A DNA stretch of 64,000 nt from Candidatus Fraserbacteria bacterium (GCA_029262795.1 JAJCYT010000012.1:1-64000), one strand, 5' to 3'; positions 31,489 through 39,730 are shown, counted from the first letter of the stretch. The notes: generated by a model not told the origin, from the letters alone. Program-made: numbers and translations.

Positions 31489-32596
31489 AGCGAATCCTTG
31501 GGTTCAAATACAAATAGGCCACATCAACCATCAGGTTGAGGCTCAAAATGACAAATGCAGACAGAAAAATATAGGCCACAACCATCGGCTGGTCGGCCGA
31601 ATTTACCGCATCCAACAACAATCTTCCCACACCCGGCCAGGCAAACACAGATTCGGTCACAATCGAAAAAGCAATCAGTTCTCCATAGCTCAATCCTAAA
31701 ATCGTGACCACTGGAATCAGCACATTTCGCAAGGCGTGTTTGCCAATGACCTTGAAAGAACTGAGCCCTTTAGCCCAGGCAGTTCGAACATAATCCTGTG
31801 AAAGCGCATCAAACATTCCGCTTCGGGTCAACCTGGCCATCACACCCACCTGGAACATCCCCAATGTGATGACTGGCATAATCAAATGAATCCATCCATC
31901 AAGTGTGAAAATACCGGACTTCCATCCCCCAAGATCGACTGTTTCTCCGCGTCCAAAGGTTGGGAGCTGCGGCCACCACGACAAGGGGCGCCAATCTTGA
32001 AACTCTACAGGCAACCAGCCCCAACCCGTCAATGGTTTCCAAACCCAAAAATCCAAGGGAAGCACAGCAAAGAACCAAAGTAACATCAATCCCACCACAA
32101 ACGTTGGCGTGGAAATACCGAGTAATGAAGTGACCATCGTGGCTCTGCTCAGCAAAGAGTTCGGGCGCAATGCCGACCACATGCCTAACAAAATCCCCAT
32201 CAGCGTACTGATCACCAAAGCCAGAGTTGCCAATTCAATCGTCGCAGGCAGGCGACTCATAATGAGTGCAAACACGGGCAGGCGTTGACGAAAGGATTTT
32301 CCAAAATTTGGTTGTTCAAAATGAATAAATGGGAAAGCGAGGTTTCCCATTTCATCATAATTAAAACTGGGTTCACCTATCACGCGATAGAGCCACAAAC
32401 CATATTGAATATAAAAGGGTTGATCCAGCCCCAATTGACGCTCGAAAAGTTCGGCCTGTTCTGCTGTGAAATCCTGTCCCCCAAAATTGGCCCGAATGGG
32501 ATCACCTAAAAACTGAAACACCACAAAACAAACAAAAGAGACAATCAACAAAACAACAATACTTTGAAGGAACCGTCGAGATAAGTATCCAAGCAT
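31481..32596 (-). CDS. Peptide/nickel-type ABC transporter permease (DppB family)
   Basis: A 371-residue inner-membrane permease. It opens with the DppB pattern MLGYLSRRFLQSIVVLLIVSFVCFVVF, has LGLDQPFYIQYGLWLYR, several membrane helices, an EAA loop (YVRTAWAKGLSSFKVIGKHALRN) and a C-terminal EEVFAWPG-like element (ESVFAWPGVGRLLLDAV). A tryptophan-rich insertion of about 45 residues between helices (about 185-235, WKPLTGWGWLPVEFQDWRPLSWWPQ) is longer than usual. First gene of the operon that continues through lysK and the homocitrate pathway. TATACT on the minus strand at 32635-32630 is a candidate -10 box about 35 bases before the start; no good -35 was seen. Confidence 0.9.
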   Translation of the reverse strand: MLGYLSRRFLQSIVVLLIVSFVCFVVFQFLGDPIRANFGGQDFTAEQAELFERQLGLDQPFYIQYGLWLYRVIGEPSFNYDEMGNLAFPFIHFEQPNFGKSFRQRLPVFALIMSRLPATIELATLALVISTLMGILLGMWSALRPNSLLSRATMVTSLLGISTPTFVVGLMLLWFFAVLPLDFWVWKPLTGWGWLPVEFQDWRPLSWWPQLPTFGRGETVDLGGWKSGIFTLDGWIHLIMPVITLGMFQVGVMARLTRSGMFDALSQDYVRTAWAKGLSSFKVIGKHALRNVLIPVVTILGLSYGELIAFSIVTESVFAWPGVGRLLLDAVNSADQPMVVAYIFLSAFVILSLNLMVDVAYLYLNPRIRYE

Positions 32597-32682
32597 GATG
32601 GCGTGAAGCTTCTTTCACCCTAATCTTTCAGTATATTTTGAAGCCCCCTTGGGAAGGTTAAGTGTACTGGCACAACCTGGGG

Positions 32683-32712
32683 TTGAGCAAATTTGTTCGT
32701 TTTTGGTACACT
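32683..32712 (+). promoter_or_regulatory. Promoter adjacent to the FG-GAP gene start, possible leaderless mRNA
   Basis: TTGAGC (32683-32688) and TACACT (32707-32712) are 18 bases apart. The ATG of the following gene (32719) lies only six bases after the -10 box and has no Shine-Dalgarno sequence. Transcription from this promoter would start at or next to the ATG. Confidence 0.5.
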
Positions 32713-32718
32713 GATTTT

Positions 32719-34374
32719 ATGATTCGTTGGACATTAACTTTCATCATGCTGTTTGGCATTTCTGCCTCCGTATTGAGTCAGGAGTTGTTGCATCCATATC
32801 TACCGTTTGAACATCGGGTGCATATTTTGGTCGAAAAAAACAATATCATATTTTCGACAGTGCCTCTTGTTTTTCTGGAACTGGCAGGCGTTTCATTGGC
32901 TGACTACGACCAAGACGGGCAACTGGACATTTATCTCACCAACGGTCCCGGGTTTGAAAACGCTCTCTTATCAGGAAACACTTTTGAGAATATAGCTGAG
33001 GATTTGAACCTCAATCATTTAGGCGGCACAACTCCGCTGGCTGGCGATATTGACAATGATGGCGACAAAGATTTGTTTATTGCTCGACGGAACAAAAATG
33101 CGCTTTACCTCAATGAAGGGGATGGCGTTTACACCAATATCACAGAACAGGCTGGCGTGGGTGCGCCGGATCAATTGACCATCAGTGCGTCGTTTTGTGA
33201 TTTTGACAATGATGGTTTTATTGATCTTTACCTCAGCAATCGCCGAAATTTTGAGGACGATGATCGCCATCCGAATCTCTTGTATCACAACAATGGCGAC
33301 CTCACCTTTGATGAAATAGGCACCGATGTTGGTGTGGGCAACGCCGTCACCAGGAACCAAAGCACACCAGAACAAGCCCAAAACACCAGTTGGGCCACTG
33401 CCTGCTTTGATTACGATCAAGATGGCGATCAAGATATTGCCGTGGCCGTTGATTTTGGCACGATCACTTTGTTTGAAAATCAGTGGCAGGAACAAGGCGA
33501 GCTTGTGTTTGAAAATGTCACTGTCGAAGCCGGACTGGGCACCACTGGAAACTGGATGGGGCTTGCTATTGGTGATTACAACGGCGATGCCTTGCCCGAT
33601 ATTTTTGCCACCAACTGGGGCACATCGGCCAACATCTACGGTGTGGAGTTGCCTGTGGAAACGACTCTTCACGCGCTTTACATTAACAATGGCGATGGCA
33701 CCTTTACCAATCACGCTGAGCAGGCAGGGGTGGCAGCATGGGCTTTTGGGTGGGGAGCTGCAACTCTAGATTGGGAAAATGATGGTGACCTGGACATCTA
33801 TTTTGTGGGCAACATGCTGGAAAATGTAAATCGTCCTGTGTGGGACAACCATGGATTTTTGTTCCTCAACGATGGCAACGCCAACTTTGATGAAGCACGC
33901 CCTCTTTACGATTTGAGCAACCTCAATGATCGAAACGAATATCAAGTGGGTCACGGCGTGGCTATCGGCGATTTGGAAAACGATGGCTTTTTTGAATTTG
34001 TGGTGGCCAACTCTGCCTATCGGGACCAGGATCATAATGTGATTTCCGGCGTCCCCCGCGTGTTTTGGAATCGTGCAGAATTACACCAAGCCCCAGGCAA
34101 CTGGCTCAAGCTTCAACTAACGGGTGCACAGAGCAACCGAGATTCAATCGGCACGAAAGTTTACCTCACCACCGGCAATCAAACCCAACTTCGAGAAGTC
34201 CAAAGTGGCAACGGCCACATGAGTCAAAGTAGTTTGGAATTGGGCTTTGGCCTGGGACAGCACACCATCATTGATCGCATCGAAATCCACTGGCCAAGCG
34301 GCGTGATAGATGTGCTTCAACATGTTGATGTGAATCAATTGATCAAACTTAATGAAGGCCAAAGAGGAAACTAA
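32719..34374 (+). CDS. Secreted FG-GAP/VCBS repeat protein with ASPIC/UnbV domain
   Basis: A 551-residue exported protein of the CRTAC1-like family. The ATG at 32719 gives a signal peptide (MIRWTLTFIMLFGISASVLSQ). The body is a series of FG-GAP repeats forming a calcium-binding beta-propeller, visible as repeated D-x-D-x-D-G type loops: DYDQDGQLDIY, DIDNDGDKDLF, DFDNDGFIDLY, DYDQDGDQDIA, DYNGDALPDIF, DWENDGDLDIY, DLENDGFFEF. The C-terminal 80 residues are an ASPIC/UnbV domain (GNWLKLQLTG, DSIGTKVYLTTGNQTQLREVQSGNGHMSQSS, IDRIEIHWPSG). Function of such proteins is usually unknown; adhesion or carbohydrate binding is proposed. It overlaps the convergent DoxX-like gene by four bases. Confidence 0.87.
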   Translation: MIRWTLTFIMLFGISASVLSQELLHPYLPFEHRVHILVEKNNIIFSTVPLVFLELAGVSLADYDQDGQLDIYLTNGPGFENALLSGNTFENIAEDLNLNHLGGTTPLAGDIDNDGDKDLFIARRNKNALYLNEGDGVYTNITEQAGVGAPDQLTISASFCDFDNDGFIDLYLSNRRNFEDDDRHPNLLYHNNGDLTFDEIGTDVGVGNAVTRNQSTPEQAQNTSWATACFDYDQDGDQDIAVAVDFGTITLFENQWQEQGELVFENVTVEAGLGTTGNWMGLAIGDYNGDALPDIFATNWGTSANIYGVELPVETTLHALYINNGDGTFTNHAEQAGVAAWAFGWGAATLDWENDGDLDIYFVGNMLENVNRPVWDNHGFLFLNDGNANFDEARPLYDLSNLNDRNEYQVGHGVAIGDLENDGFFEFVVANSAYRDQDHNVISGVPRVFWNRAELHQAPGNWLKLQLTGAQSNRDSIGTKVYLTTGNQTQLREVQSGNGHMSQSSLELGFGLGQHTIIDRIEIHWPSGVIDVLQHVDVNQLIKLNEGQRGN

Positions 34375-35093
34375 GACGATTTCTTACTCAATGTAAAATC
34401 TTTGAAAAATGTCCAACGATCTGGCCCCAATAACATATAAACAATTGCGGCTGTTAGAACAACAACTCCACCCAAAAATTCTTCCATTACAAATAAAATG
34501 AATGAACCAACCAATAACTCAACCCCAATCCACGCCAAGGCCAATATCATCACATGGCGAGCAGCAACACCGCTAAAGATTAGCAATCCAAAGGCAGCTT
34601 CCAAGCCAATTCCAAAGAAAACAGATAGGTCGGGAACCCCTTGACGAACCAAATCATCAACCAACAACAACACACCAACAAAATAAACTCCCACAGCCAG
34701 CCTCAACAACAAAAGAAATGTATCTTTGTATTTTGATAAATTGGAACGACGCTTGAGCATCATGGCATCCATGCTCCACCCTCCAGCGCCACTGATTGAA
34801 AAAGCAATACCTAAGACCATCATGGCAATTTGTTCACCGCGAACACTTTCAAGAGGCCTTGGCTCCAGGCCCACAAACACGGCCATCGCCATCGCCAGAA
34901 GAACTCCTGAAACTTGAACAAACATACCCGTTAGAACCATCATGCCCACACTCATCTTGATCATGCCCTCAACAAAAATCATTTGTTCTGAGGGGGAATC
35001 TGGCATTACAAGAGCCATTCCCTCCATCATCAAAACGCCTCCCAACATCATCCTAAGGACGGCTATGAGATGCTCTGAATTAAGTGTTCGCAT
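34371..35093 (-). CDS. DoxX-like integral membrane protein (two tandem halves)
   Basis: A 240-residue protein made almost entirely of membrane helices, about eight in two similar halves. Each half opens with the DoxX-like pattern: LIAVLRMMLGGVLMMEGM in the first and LLLRLAVGVYFVGVLLLVDD in the second. The two are joined by a positively charged loop (LKRRSNLSKYKD) that marks a cytoplasmic side. Members of this family take part in quinone-linked or thiol redox functions in some organisms, but many are uncharacterised. It lies 11 bases behind the Crp/Fnr-type gene on the same strand, so it is probably in its transcript and possibly its target. No Shine-Dalgarno sequence precedes the ATG. Confidence 0.7.
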   Translation of the reverse strand: MRTLNSEHLIAVLRMMLGGVLMMEGMALVMPDSPSEQMIFVEGMIKMSVGMMVLTGMFVQVSGVLLAMAMAVFVGLEPRPLESVRGEQIAMMVLGIAFSISGAGGWSMDAMMLKRRSNLSKYKDTFLLLLRLAVGVYFVGVLLLVDDLVRQGVPDLSVFFGIGLEAAFGLLIFSGVAARHVMILALAWIGVELLVGSFILFVMEEFLGGVVVLTAAIVYMLLGPDRWTFFKDFTLSKKSS

Positions 35094-35104
35094 GGTTCGA
35101 GTTT

Positions 35105-35830
35105 TTAGTCGAGCAACTGGGCTTTGTCCTTTAAACCCTTCACGTCTTTAAGCCGAATGTGGCCGTGGCCTTTTTCGATCAGACCTTCGTCTTCGAATTC
35201 ACCCAAAATCACAGAAGTGGTTTCTCGTCGAGAGCCAATCAGGTCTGCCATGTCCTGATGGGTAATCTTCATTTTAATTTCGATGCCGTGACCATGTTCA
35301 TTGCCAAAGTCCTTGCCCAATTTTAGCAGCAACCTGGACAAACGCGTGGGCACATCTTTAAAAAATAAATCTTCCAAACGATTTTCTAGTTCGACCAATC
35401 GCATCCCAATCAGCTTACTGATTCTGAGAGACAGGCCAGAATTATCTTCGGCAAATTGCAACAAATCATCCTTGGAAATAGCGCACAGCTCCACGTTTTC
35501 GTGAGCTTCTGCAATCAGATTTCGGTTGTCTTCACCTGCCAGGGCAGATTCACCAAAAGGTTCGCCTCGATGACAGATTTTAAGCGTGAGGCGGCGTCCA
35601 CTTTCATCCAAGTAATCCAACTTCACTTGCCCTTGTTTAAGAAAATAAACCGTGTCCCCAGGGTCACCTGGTAAATAGATGATCTCACCACGCTTGTACT
35701 TCATGGTTTTAACGCGTTGACGCAGGCGTTCCATTTCCAGCATGGACAGGTGCTTGAATAAATCAAAATTTTCCATGCACCACAAAATTCCAGGGTTGGG
35801 TTCGTTCAACATCCTATTTTGATTGGACAT
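35105..35830 (-). CDS. Crp/Fnr-family transcriptional regulator
   Basis: A 241-residue one-component regulator. Residues about 20-140 are a cyclic-nucleotide-binding-type beta-roll (FKHLSMLEMERL, YKRGEIIYLPGDPGDTVYFLKQGQVKLDY, GEPFGESALAGEDN), followed by a dimerisation helix (about 140-165) and a Crp-type helix-turn-helix (ITHQDMADLIGSRRETTSVILGEFEDEGLI). There is no N-terminal cysteine cluster, so it is not an oxygen-sensing Fnr. The GE-x-x-x-ES-A element resembles the cAMP phosphate-binding cassette (normally GE-x-x-L-x-x-x-x-R-x-A), but the arginine is not obvious, so the ligand is open. It is followed closely by the DoxX-like gene. Alternative starts exist at 35812 and 35776. Confidence 0.88.
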   Translation of the reverse strand: MSNQNRMLNEPNPGILWCMENFDLFKHLSMLEMERLRQRVKTMKYKRGEIIYLPGDPGDTVYFLKQGQVKLDYLDESGRRLTLKICHRGEPFGESALAGEDNRNLIAEAHENVELCAISKDDLLQFAEDNSGLSLRISKLIGMRLVELENRLEDLFFKDVPTRLSRLLLKLGKDFGNEHGHGIEIKMKITHQDMADLIGSRRETTSVILGEFEDEGLIEKGHGHIRLKDVKGLKDKAQLLD

Positions 35831-35882
35831 AAATTATCTGAAGTCTAACCATCTGATGCAGGCTTGACAAGGAAAAAAAGAA

Positions 35883-35913
35883 AACCGGAGGCTGATGTAA
35901 TCAGCCTCCGGTT
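35883..35913 (-). terminator. Intrinsic terminator of the peptide-binding protein gene
   Basis: A perfect 14-bp stem (35883-35896 with 35900-35913) with a 3-nt loop. On the minus strand it is followed by TTCTTTTTTTCC. It begins 28 bases past the stop codon of the binding protein gene. Confidence 0.9.
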
Positions 35914-35940
35914 GATTGAATTTTCGAATCTAAAGTTGGC

Positions 35941-37452
35941 TTACAGCCCAGGAACCAAATCGCGATACACGGTCCAATTTTCGGAGCGTGGCACAAAGCT
36001 GAGGCTGGAAGATGCCGCCCAAACGTTGCCTTCAAAGTGCAAAGGCACCAAAGCCACGTCATCCATGGCCAATTGATTGGCTTGCTGTAACAAAGCTTCG
36101 CGAGCATTGGCATCGACACTGGAATTGGCTTGTTCAATCAGCGCATCAAATTCAGCATTGCTGTACTGGTTGGCGTTGAAGAACGAACCTGTGGTCAACA
36201 AGTTACCAGAGGTGCGACCAAAATCGAACGCATCATCGGACCAGCCCACAATGAAGAATGCTTTTTCGAAATCATCGAAGAAAGCGGCAGATGGTCGAGC
36301 CTGAACCTGTGCGTTGATCCCCACCTGCTGTAGCTGCTGAGCCACAGCCTGGCCGACACCCACATCGTTCACAAATTGATCGTTGGTCACATCGACCACC
36401 AAATCAAAGCCTTCACTCAAGCCAGCCTGGTTGAGCAACTGACGAGCGCGATCCTGGTTGAACTCCAGGCGCTGAATGTTGGCATTGTAGCCCACCGTGG
36501 CAGGATCAGGAATCTGTGCGCCTGGGGCGCCAAAACCATCCAAAGCACTGTCAATAACCAACTGAGCATCTAAAGCGTGGTAAACGGCCTGACGCACAGC
36601 CAAATCAGCAAACACAGAACCCTCAGCAAAACTTGGAGAGAAGAAAATCAACTGGCGGCCAGCGCGGGTTTGTACATTGATGTCGCTATTGCCGGAGAGG
36701 CGATCCACAAACTGCGTTGGTAGCGTTTGCACCAACTGTGCATCGCCAGCAACCACAGCGGCGAAACGAGTGGAATCATCGTTAATCTGCTGATGACGTA
36801 CGCTTTGAATCGCAGGTGCGCCAGCCCAGTAATCGGCATTGGCTTCCATCTGCACAAAGTCAGCAGGTGCCCAATCAACCAAGCGATAAGCACCGGTCCC
36901 AATGGCATTTTGTGCCAAATCTTCCAAAGAGCGACCTTCACTGGATTCAGCATCCAAAATGAAAATAGCGTGCATGATGCTGGCCAGGAAAGGCACGGAA
37001 CCATCGGTGTTCACATCCACGGTGAAATCATCCACAATGTCCACACCAGTGATCATGCCACCAAAGAAGTTACGTTCGGAGAAATCTTCTTTAAGGCGTT
37101 CCAGGCTGAATTTCACATCTGCTGCATTGAAGTCGTTACCATTGTGGAAGGTGACGCCCTGGCGAAGGTTGAAGCGCCATTTGTCTGTAGCCGTCTGTTC
37201 AAACGAAGTGGCCAATGCAGGTTGTAAATTTCCCTGAATATCGCGTCGCAGCAAACCATCGTAAAGGTTGGCCAGCAACTGGGTGTTGGGGTCGTTGTTA
37301 CGCGTGACTTCCATCGTATCAACAGTTCCTTTGGTCACTGCGGTAATAGAGGTTTGTGCAAGTACTTTATGTACAAAACCACCAGACAACGTCAAAGCGC
37401 CGGCGCTTGCGCCAAGCCCTTTTAAAAACGAACGACGAGAAACATGTGCCAT
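35941..37452 (-). CDS. Tat-exported ABC transporter substrate-binding protein, peptide family 5
   Basis: A 503-residue extracytoplasmic binding protein of the DppA/OppA (SBP_bac_5) family. It begins with a twin-arginine signal (SRRSFLKGLGASAGALTLSGG), so it is exported folded through the Tat system. Family segments: NDPNTQLLANLYDGLLRRD, WRFNLRQGVTFHNGNDFNAADVKFSLERLKE, NAIGTGAYRLVDWAPADFVQMEANADYWAGAP, VRQAVYHALDAQLVI and the C-terminal QANQLAMDDVALVPLHFEG. The ligand may be a peptide, nickel complex or small organic compound. It is a single-gene transcript with a strong terminator. Cognate permeases may be those at 30607-32596, separated from it by four genes on both strands; no ATPase gene is nearby. 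The start ATG follows GGAGGACATTCT. Confidence 0.92.
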   Translation of the reverse strand: MAHVSRRSFLKGLGASAGALTLSGGFVHKVLAQTSITAVTKGTVDTMEVTRNNDPNTQLLANLYDGLLRRDIQGNLQPALATSFEQTATDKWRFNLRQGVTFHNGNDFNAADVKFSLERLKEDFSERNFFGGMITGVDIVDDFTVDVNTDGSVPFLASIMHAIFILDAESSEGRSLEDLAQNAIGTGAYRLVDWAPADFVQMEANADYWAGAPAIQSVRHQQINDDSTRFAAVVAGDAQLVQTLPTQFVDRLSGNSDINVQTRAGRQLIFFSPSFAEGSVFADLAVRQAVYHALDAQLVIDSALDGFGAPGAQIPDPATVGYNANIQRLEFNQDRARQLLNQAGLSEGFDLVVDVTNDQFVNDVGVGQAVAQQLQQVGINAQVQARPSAAFFDDFEKAFFIVGWSDDAFDFGRTSGNLLTTGSFFNANQYSNAEFDALIEQANSSVDANAREALLQQANQLAMDDVALVPLHFEGNVWAASSSLSFVPRSENWTVYRDLVPGL

Positions 37453-37716
37453 TAGAATGTCCTCCTATGCAGCACGAAATATTGACTATTTTGGTTCAAT
37501 GACAAACGTAAAAAACGACAGGCTCTTTGATTGATGAGGTCAGCGAAACAACCTAAACAAAAGAATGGATGGATTAAACTTCTCTCAAACTGTTGATAAG
37601 CCTTGACAAAGGCGACCACTGACCATGCCGATCACACCTTAATTTCTAAATTTCCTCAACGGATCGCAAATTATAGATCGATTTTGAAATGTTGTCAAGA
37701 CGACAATTTAGTTCAT

Positions 37717-38790
37717 TTAGACACTATCGGCATCTTCATGTTGTACTTCGACTTTATAGCCAAAGCCACGAACGGTGACAATTATCTTGGGTTGTTTTGG
37801 ATTTTCTTCCAGCTTACGTCGCAAGAAATATATATATTGTTTCACATCCTGAGCCGAAGCAAAGCTGTGTTCTGCCCAGATATTTTTGAGAATTTCATCG
37901 TTGGAATAGACTTTGCCTGGTTCATCGCAAAGCAGTTTCAAAAGATCAAATTCCTTGGGCGAAAGCTCAACGGCTTCGCCTCGAACCTTTACGTACTTTC
38001 GCACGTCATCGAGTGCCAATTCACCAATTTGTCTCAAATCTGAGGACGATTCCACACTCACCACAACAGGCTCAATTTGATCTTTAGATACTGTGGTGGC
38101 TCCGTCCGTCTGGTCTTCTTCGAGCGCTTCCGGAGGTTGACTTAGCTCAGTTTGAACAACAGGTGCTTCCGGTTGCAACATTTCTTCTTCTCCAACCGCC
38201 AGCCTCTCTGTCCTGGGTTGCGTAAACCAGCGCAGAGTCAACCATGCTCCAAAAAACAAAGTCCCCCATATGGCCAAGCCAATGGCCGATACCACCAAAC
38301 GTTCGCTTTGAATTTCAGCGCTGAGCTCATTGAGTGATCGACCAATCCGCACATATCCCGCCACCGCAGGTTGACCCTCAACTTCTAGCGGAAATAGCGT
38401 TTTAATAACATCCACGTAAGCTGAGCCATCATTGAGGTGCTTAAGTTTGCTTTCGATTGATCCCGAAGGTTTGAGAACGGGTAAATCAAAATCGGTGCCT
38501 GAGCCCAATCGCTCATCTAAAATGACTTCATCATCTTGGATCACTTGTACATAGAGAATGACGTTGCTGAACAACAACGCACTGACCGTGCTGGTCAACA
38601 ATGGCCTGTTGTCACGCACAAGATACAAAGAAGCTCGGTCTGAAAAGTTGATCGTGAGATTTTCTATCAACGCCACAGAGACTTTGGTGCGTTGCTCACC
38701 AGACCAGCCCAGGTAGACACTCGCCACTCCCACCACCAAGACCGCCGTCACCAACGACACGATCAACAGAAATTTAGCGTTTCTGTTCAT
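37717..38790 (-). CDS. Transmembrane one-component regulator, extracytoplasmic sensor plus OmpR-type DNA-binding domain
   Basis: A 357-residue protein with two membrane helices: one at residues 7-28 and one at about 165-190. Between them is an extracytoplasmic domain of about 135 residues with a PAS/Cache-like feel (SDRASLYLVRDNRPLLTSTVSALLFSN, VQVIQDDEVILDERLG, FPLEVEGQPAVAGYVRIGRSLNELS). A cytoplasmic linker rich in Pro, Glu and Gln follows. The C-terminal 100 residues are an OmpR/PhoB winged helix (LALDDVRKYVKVRGEAVELSPKEFDLLKLLCDEPGKVYS, then AQDVKQYIYFLRRKLEENP). There is no receiver or kinase domain, so the signal must pass directly through the membrane to the DNA-binding domain. No Shine-Dalgarno sequence is evident at the ATG. 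Targets unknown; the binding protein gene downstream is the nearest. Confidence 0.85.
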   Translation of the reverse strand: MNRNAKFLLIVSLVTAVLVVGVASVYLGWSGEQRTKVSVALIENLTINFSDRASLYLVRDNRPLLTSTVSALLFSNVILYVQVIQDDEVILDERLGSGTDFDLPVLKPSGSIESKLKHLNDGSAYVDVIKTLFPLEVEGQPAVAGYVRIGRSLNELSAEIQSERLVVSAIGLAIWGTLFFGAWLTLRWFTQPRTERLAVGEEEMLQPEAPVVQTELSQPPEALEEDQTDGATTVSKDQIEPVVVSVESSSDLRQIGELALDDVRKYVKVRGEAVELSPKEFDLLKLLCDEPGKVYSNDEILKNIWAEHSFASAQDVKQYIYFLRRKLEENPKQPKIIVTVRGFGYKVEVQHEDADSV

Positions 38791-38853
38791 GCTTTAAAGC
38801 GTTCTGTTCCGTTCGCTTAATGGGGCAGTATAACCAACTTCCTAAAAAAGATA

Positions 38854-38890
38854 AAGCCTTTACCCCAACCCCCTTCTCTAAGCGGGCCCC
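38854..38890 (-). repeat. G-rich dispersed repeat, copy 1
   Basis: On the minus strand this segment reads GGGGCCCGC, then AGAAGGGGGTTGGGGTAAAGGCTTT. It matches, with a few differences, the segment at 56473-56513 in the opposite orientation. It lies in the untranslated gap between the one-component regulator gene and tRNA-Arg. Confidence 0.55.
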
Positions 38891-39052
38891 TTCCAAAATT
38901 GAAAAAGGATTACGTTAGGACTGCGAAATTTTTCCTTTTTCAATTCGTAATTCTTCGCGAAATACGAATCCATGCAAAAAGATTTTTGAAGAAAACCAAA
39001 ATATTGTTTGAATTAGAATTAATGAAATTTTTCGGCGGAAGCCATAAAAATC

Positions 39053-39128
39053 TGGTGCGCCCGAGAGGATTTGAACCTCTGGCTTCTGCCTCCGCAGGGC
39101 AGCGCTCTGTCCGCTGAGCTACGGGCGC
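39053..39128 (-). tRNA. tRNA-Arg (anticodon GCG)
   Basis: A complete 76-base cloverleaf on the minus strand. Acceptor stem GCGCCCG/CGGGCGC, D-arm GCTC/GAGC with GG and A20, anticodon stem CTGCC/GGCAG with loop CTGCGGA, T-arm AGAGG/CCTCT with TTCAAAT, discriminator A and encoded CCA. Anticodon is GCG, reading CGC and CGU arginine codons. A20 and C35 are arginine identity elements. Overall the sequence resembles E. coli tRNA-Arg(CCG) with position 34 changed to G. Most bacteria read CGU/CGC with an ACG (inosine) tRNA, so the GCG anticodon is notable. Confidence 0.95.
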
Positions 39129-39185
39129 ATATTGAGTGCCTATTGTACTGTGCCAATTCAGCATCCTCAAGTTTTAGACAATTTC

Positions 39186-39214
39186 TTGTGTGCATGGGGT
39201 TCTTCCCGTATAAT
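39186..39214 (+). promoter_or_regulatory. Sigma70-type promoter before the gene at 39290
   Basis: TTGTGT (39186-39191) and TATAAT (39209-39214) are separated by 17 bases. The consensus -10 box lies about 75 bases before the start codon of the following gene. A second TATAAT occurs at 39235-39240 without a matching -35 box. Confidence 0.65.
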
Positions 39215-39289
39215 GGACATTCGTGAAATTTAAGTATAATTTTTGTGATTTGCGTCAATATCTGTTCGCAACAGAAAGGAGTGATCCTC

Positions 39290-39712
39290 TTGTTGCCAGG
39301 TCGTAATTCTGCACCTCAACATACGAAATCGCTCACTTGGTGGGCAAACGACAAGCCCGAAATTGAAGATTTGCTCCGTTCTCTTTTGGATCGTCGCGGC
39401 GTTCGTCCGATGACGCTCAGTAAAAAGAAGAGTAAAGACCCTATCTATATCGTTGCCATCTCGCATTATGAGCATGGCAATGCCGAAGATTTTCACTTTG
39501 GTCACTATAACACCAAGGCCAAAAAACTGCGCTATGAGCTGGATTTGACCCGAATTTCAGCGCACGGCCGCAAACAACGCCTCAATTGCGCGATGGAAGA
39601 AGCACGCGACGCCACCTTTGAAGATTTGGATGAGAACGAACGTTTGGTGCTGGTCAAGCCCGAAGAATATGAAGCGCTAAACGAAATTGTGATCACCAAG
39701 ATGCACCCATAA
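39290..39712 (+). CDS. Conserved-looking unknown cytoplasmic protein
   Basis: Not recognised. A 140-residue protein without signal peptide or membrane helix. TTG at 39290 (or the next codon, TTG at 39293) is favoured as start because AGAAAGGAG lies eight bases upstream; a GTG at 39245 would start before that site. The product is basic and polar with a WW pair (LTWWANDKPEIEDLL), a central strand (DPIYIVAISHYEHGNAEDFHFGHY) and a C-terminal helical segment (PEEYEALNEIVITKM). It could be a small RNA- or protein-binding factor, but there is no motif to say so. A consensus promoter precedes it. It is convergent with citrate synthase. Confidence 0.7.
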   Translation: MLPGRNSAPQHTKSLTWWANDKPEIEDLLRSLLDRRGVRPMTLSKKKSKDPIYIVAISHYEHGNAEDFHFGHYNTKAKKLRYELDLTRISAHGRKQRLNCAMEEARDATFEDLDENERLVLVKPEEYEALNEIVITKMHP

Positions 39713-39730
39713 TAGCAAAATCAATTCAAA

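Noticed and set aside
33019-33714. 231-residue minus-strand open frame inside the FG-GAP gene
   Set aside because: The repeated calcium-loop codons leave the antisense frame open. It has no start context and no recognisable domain.
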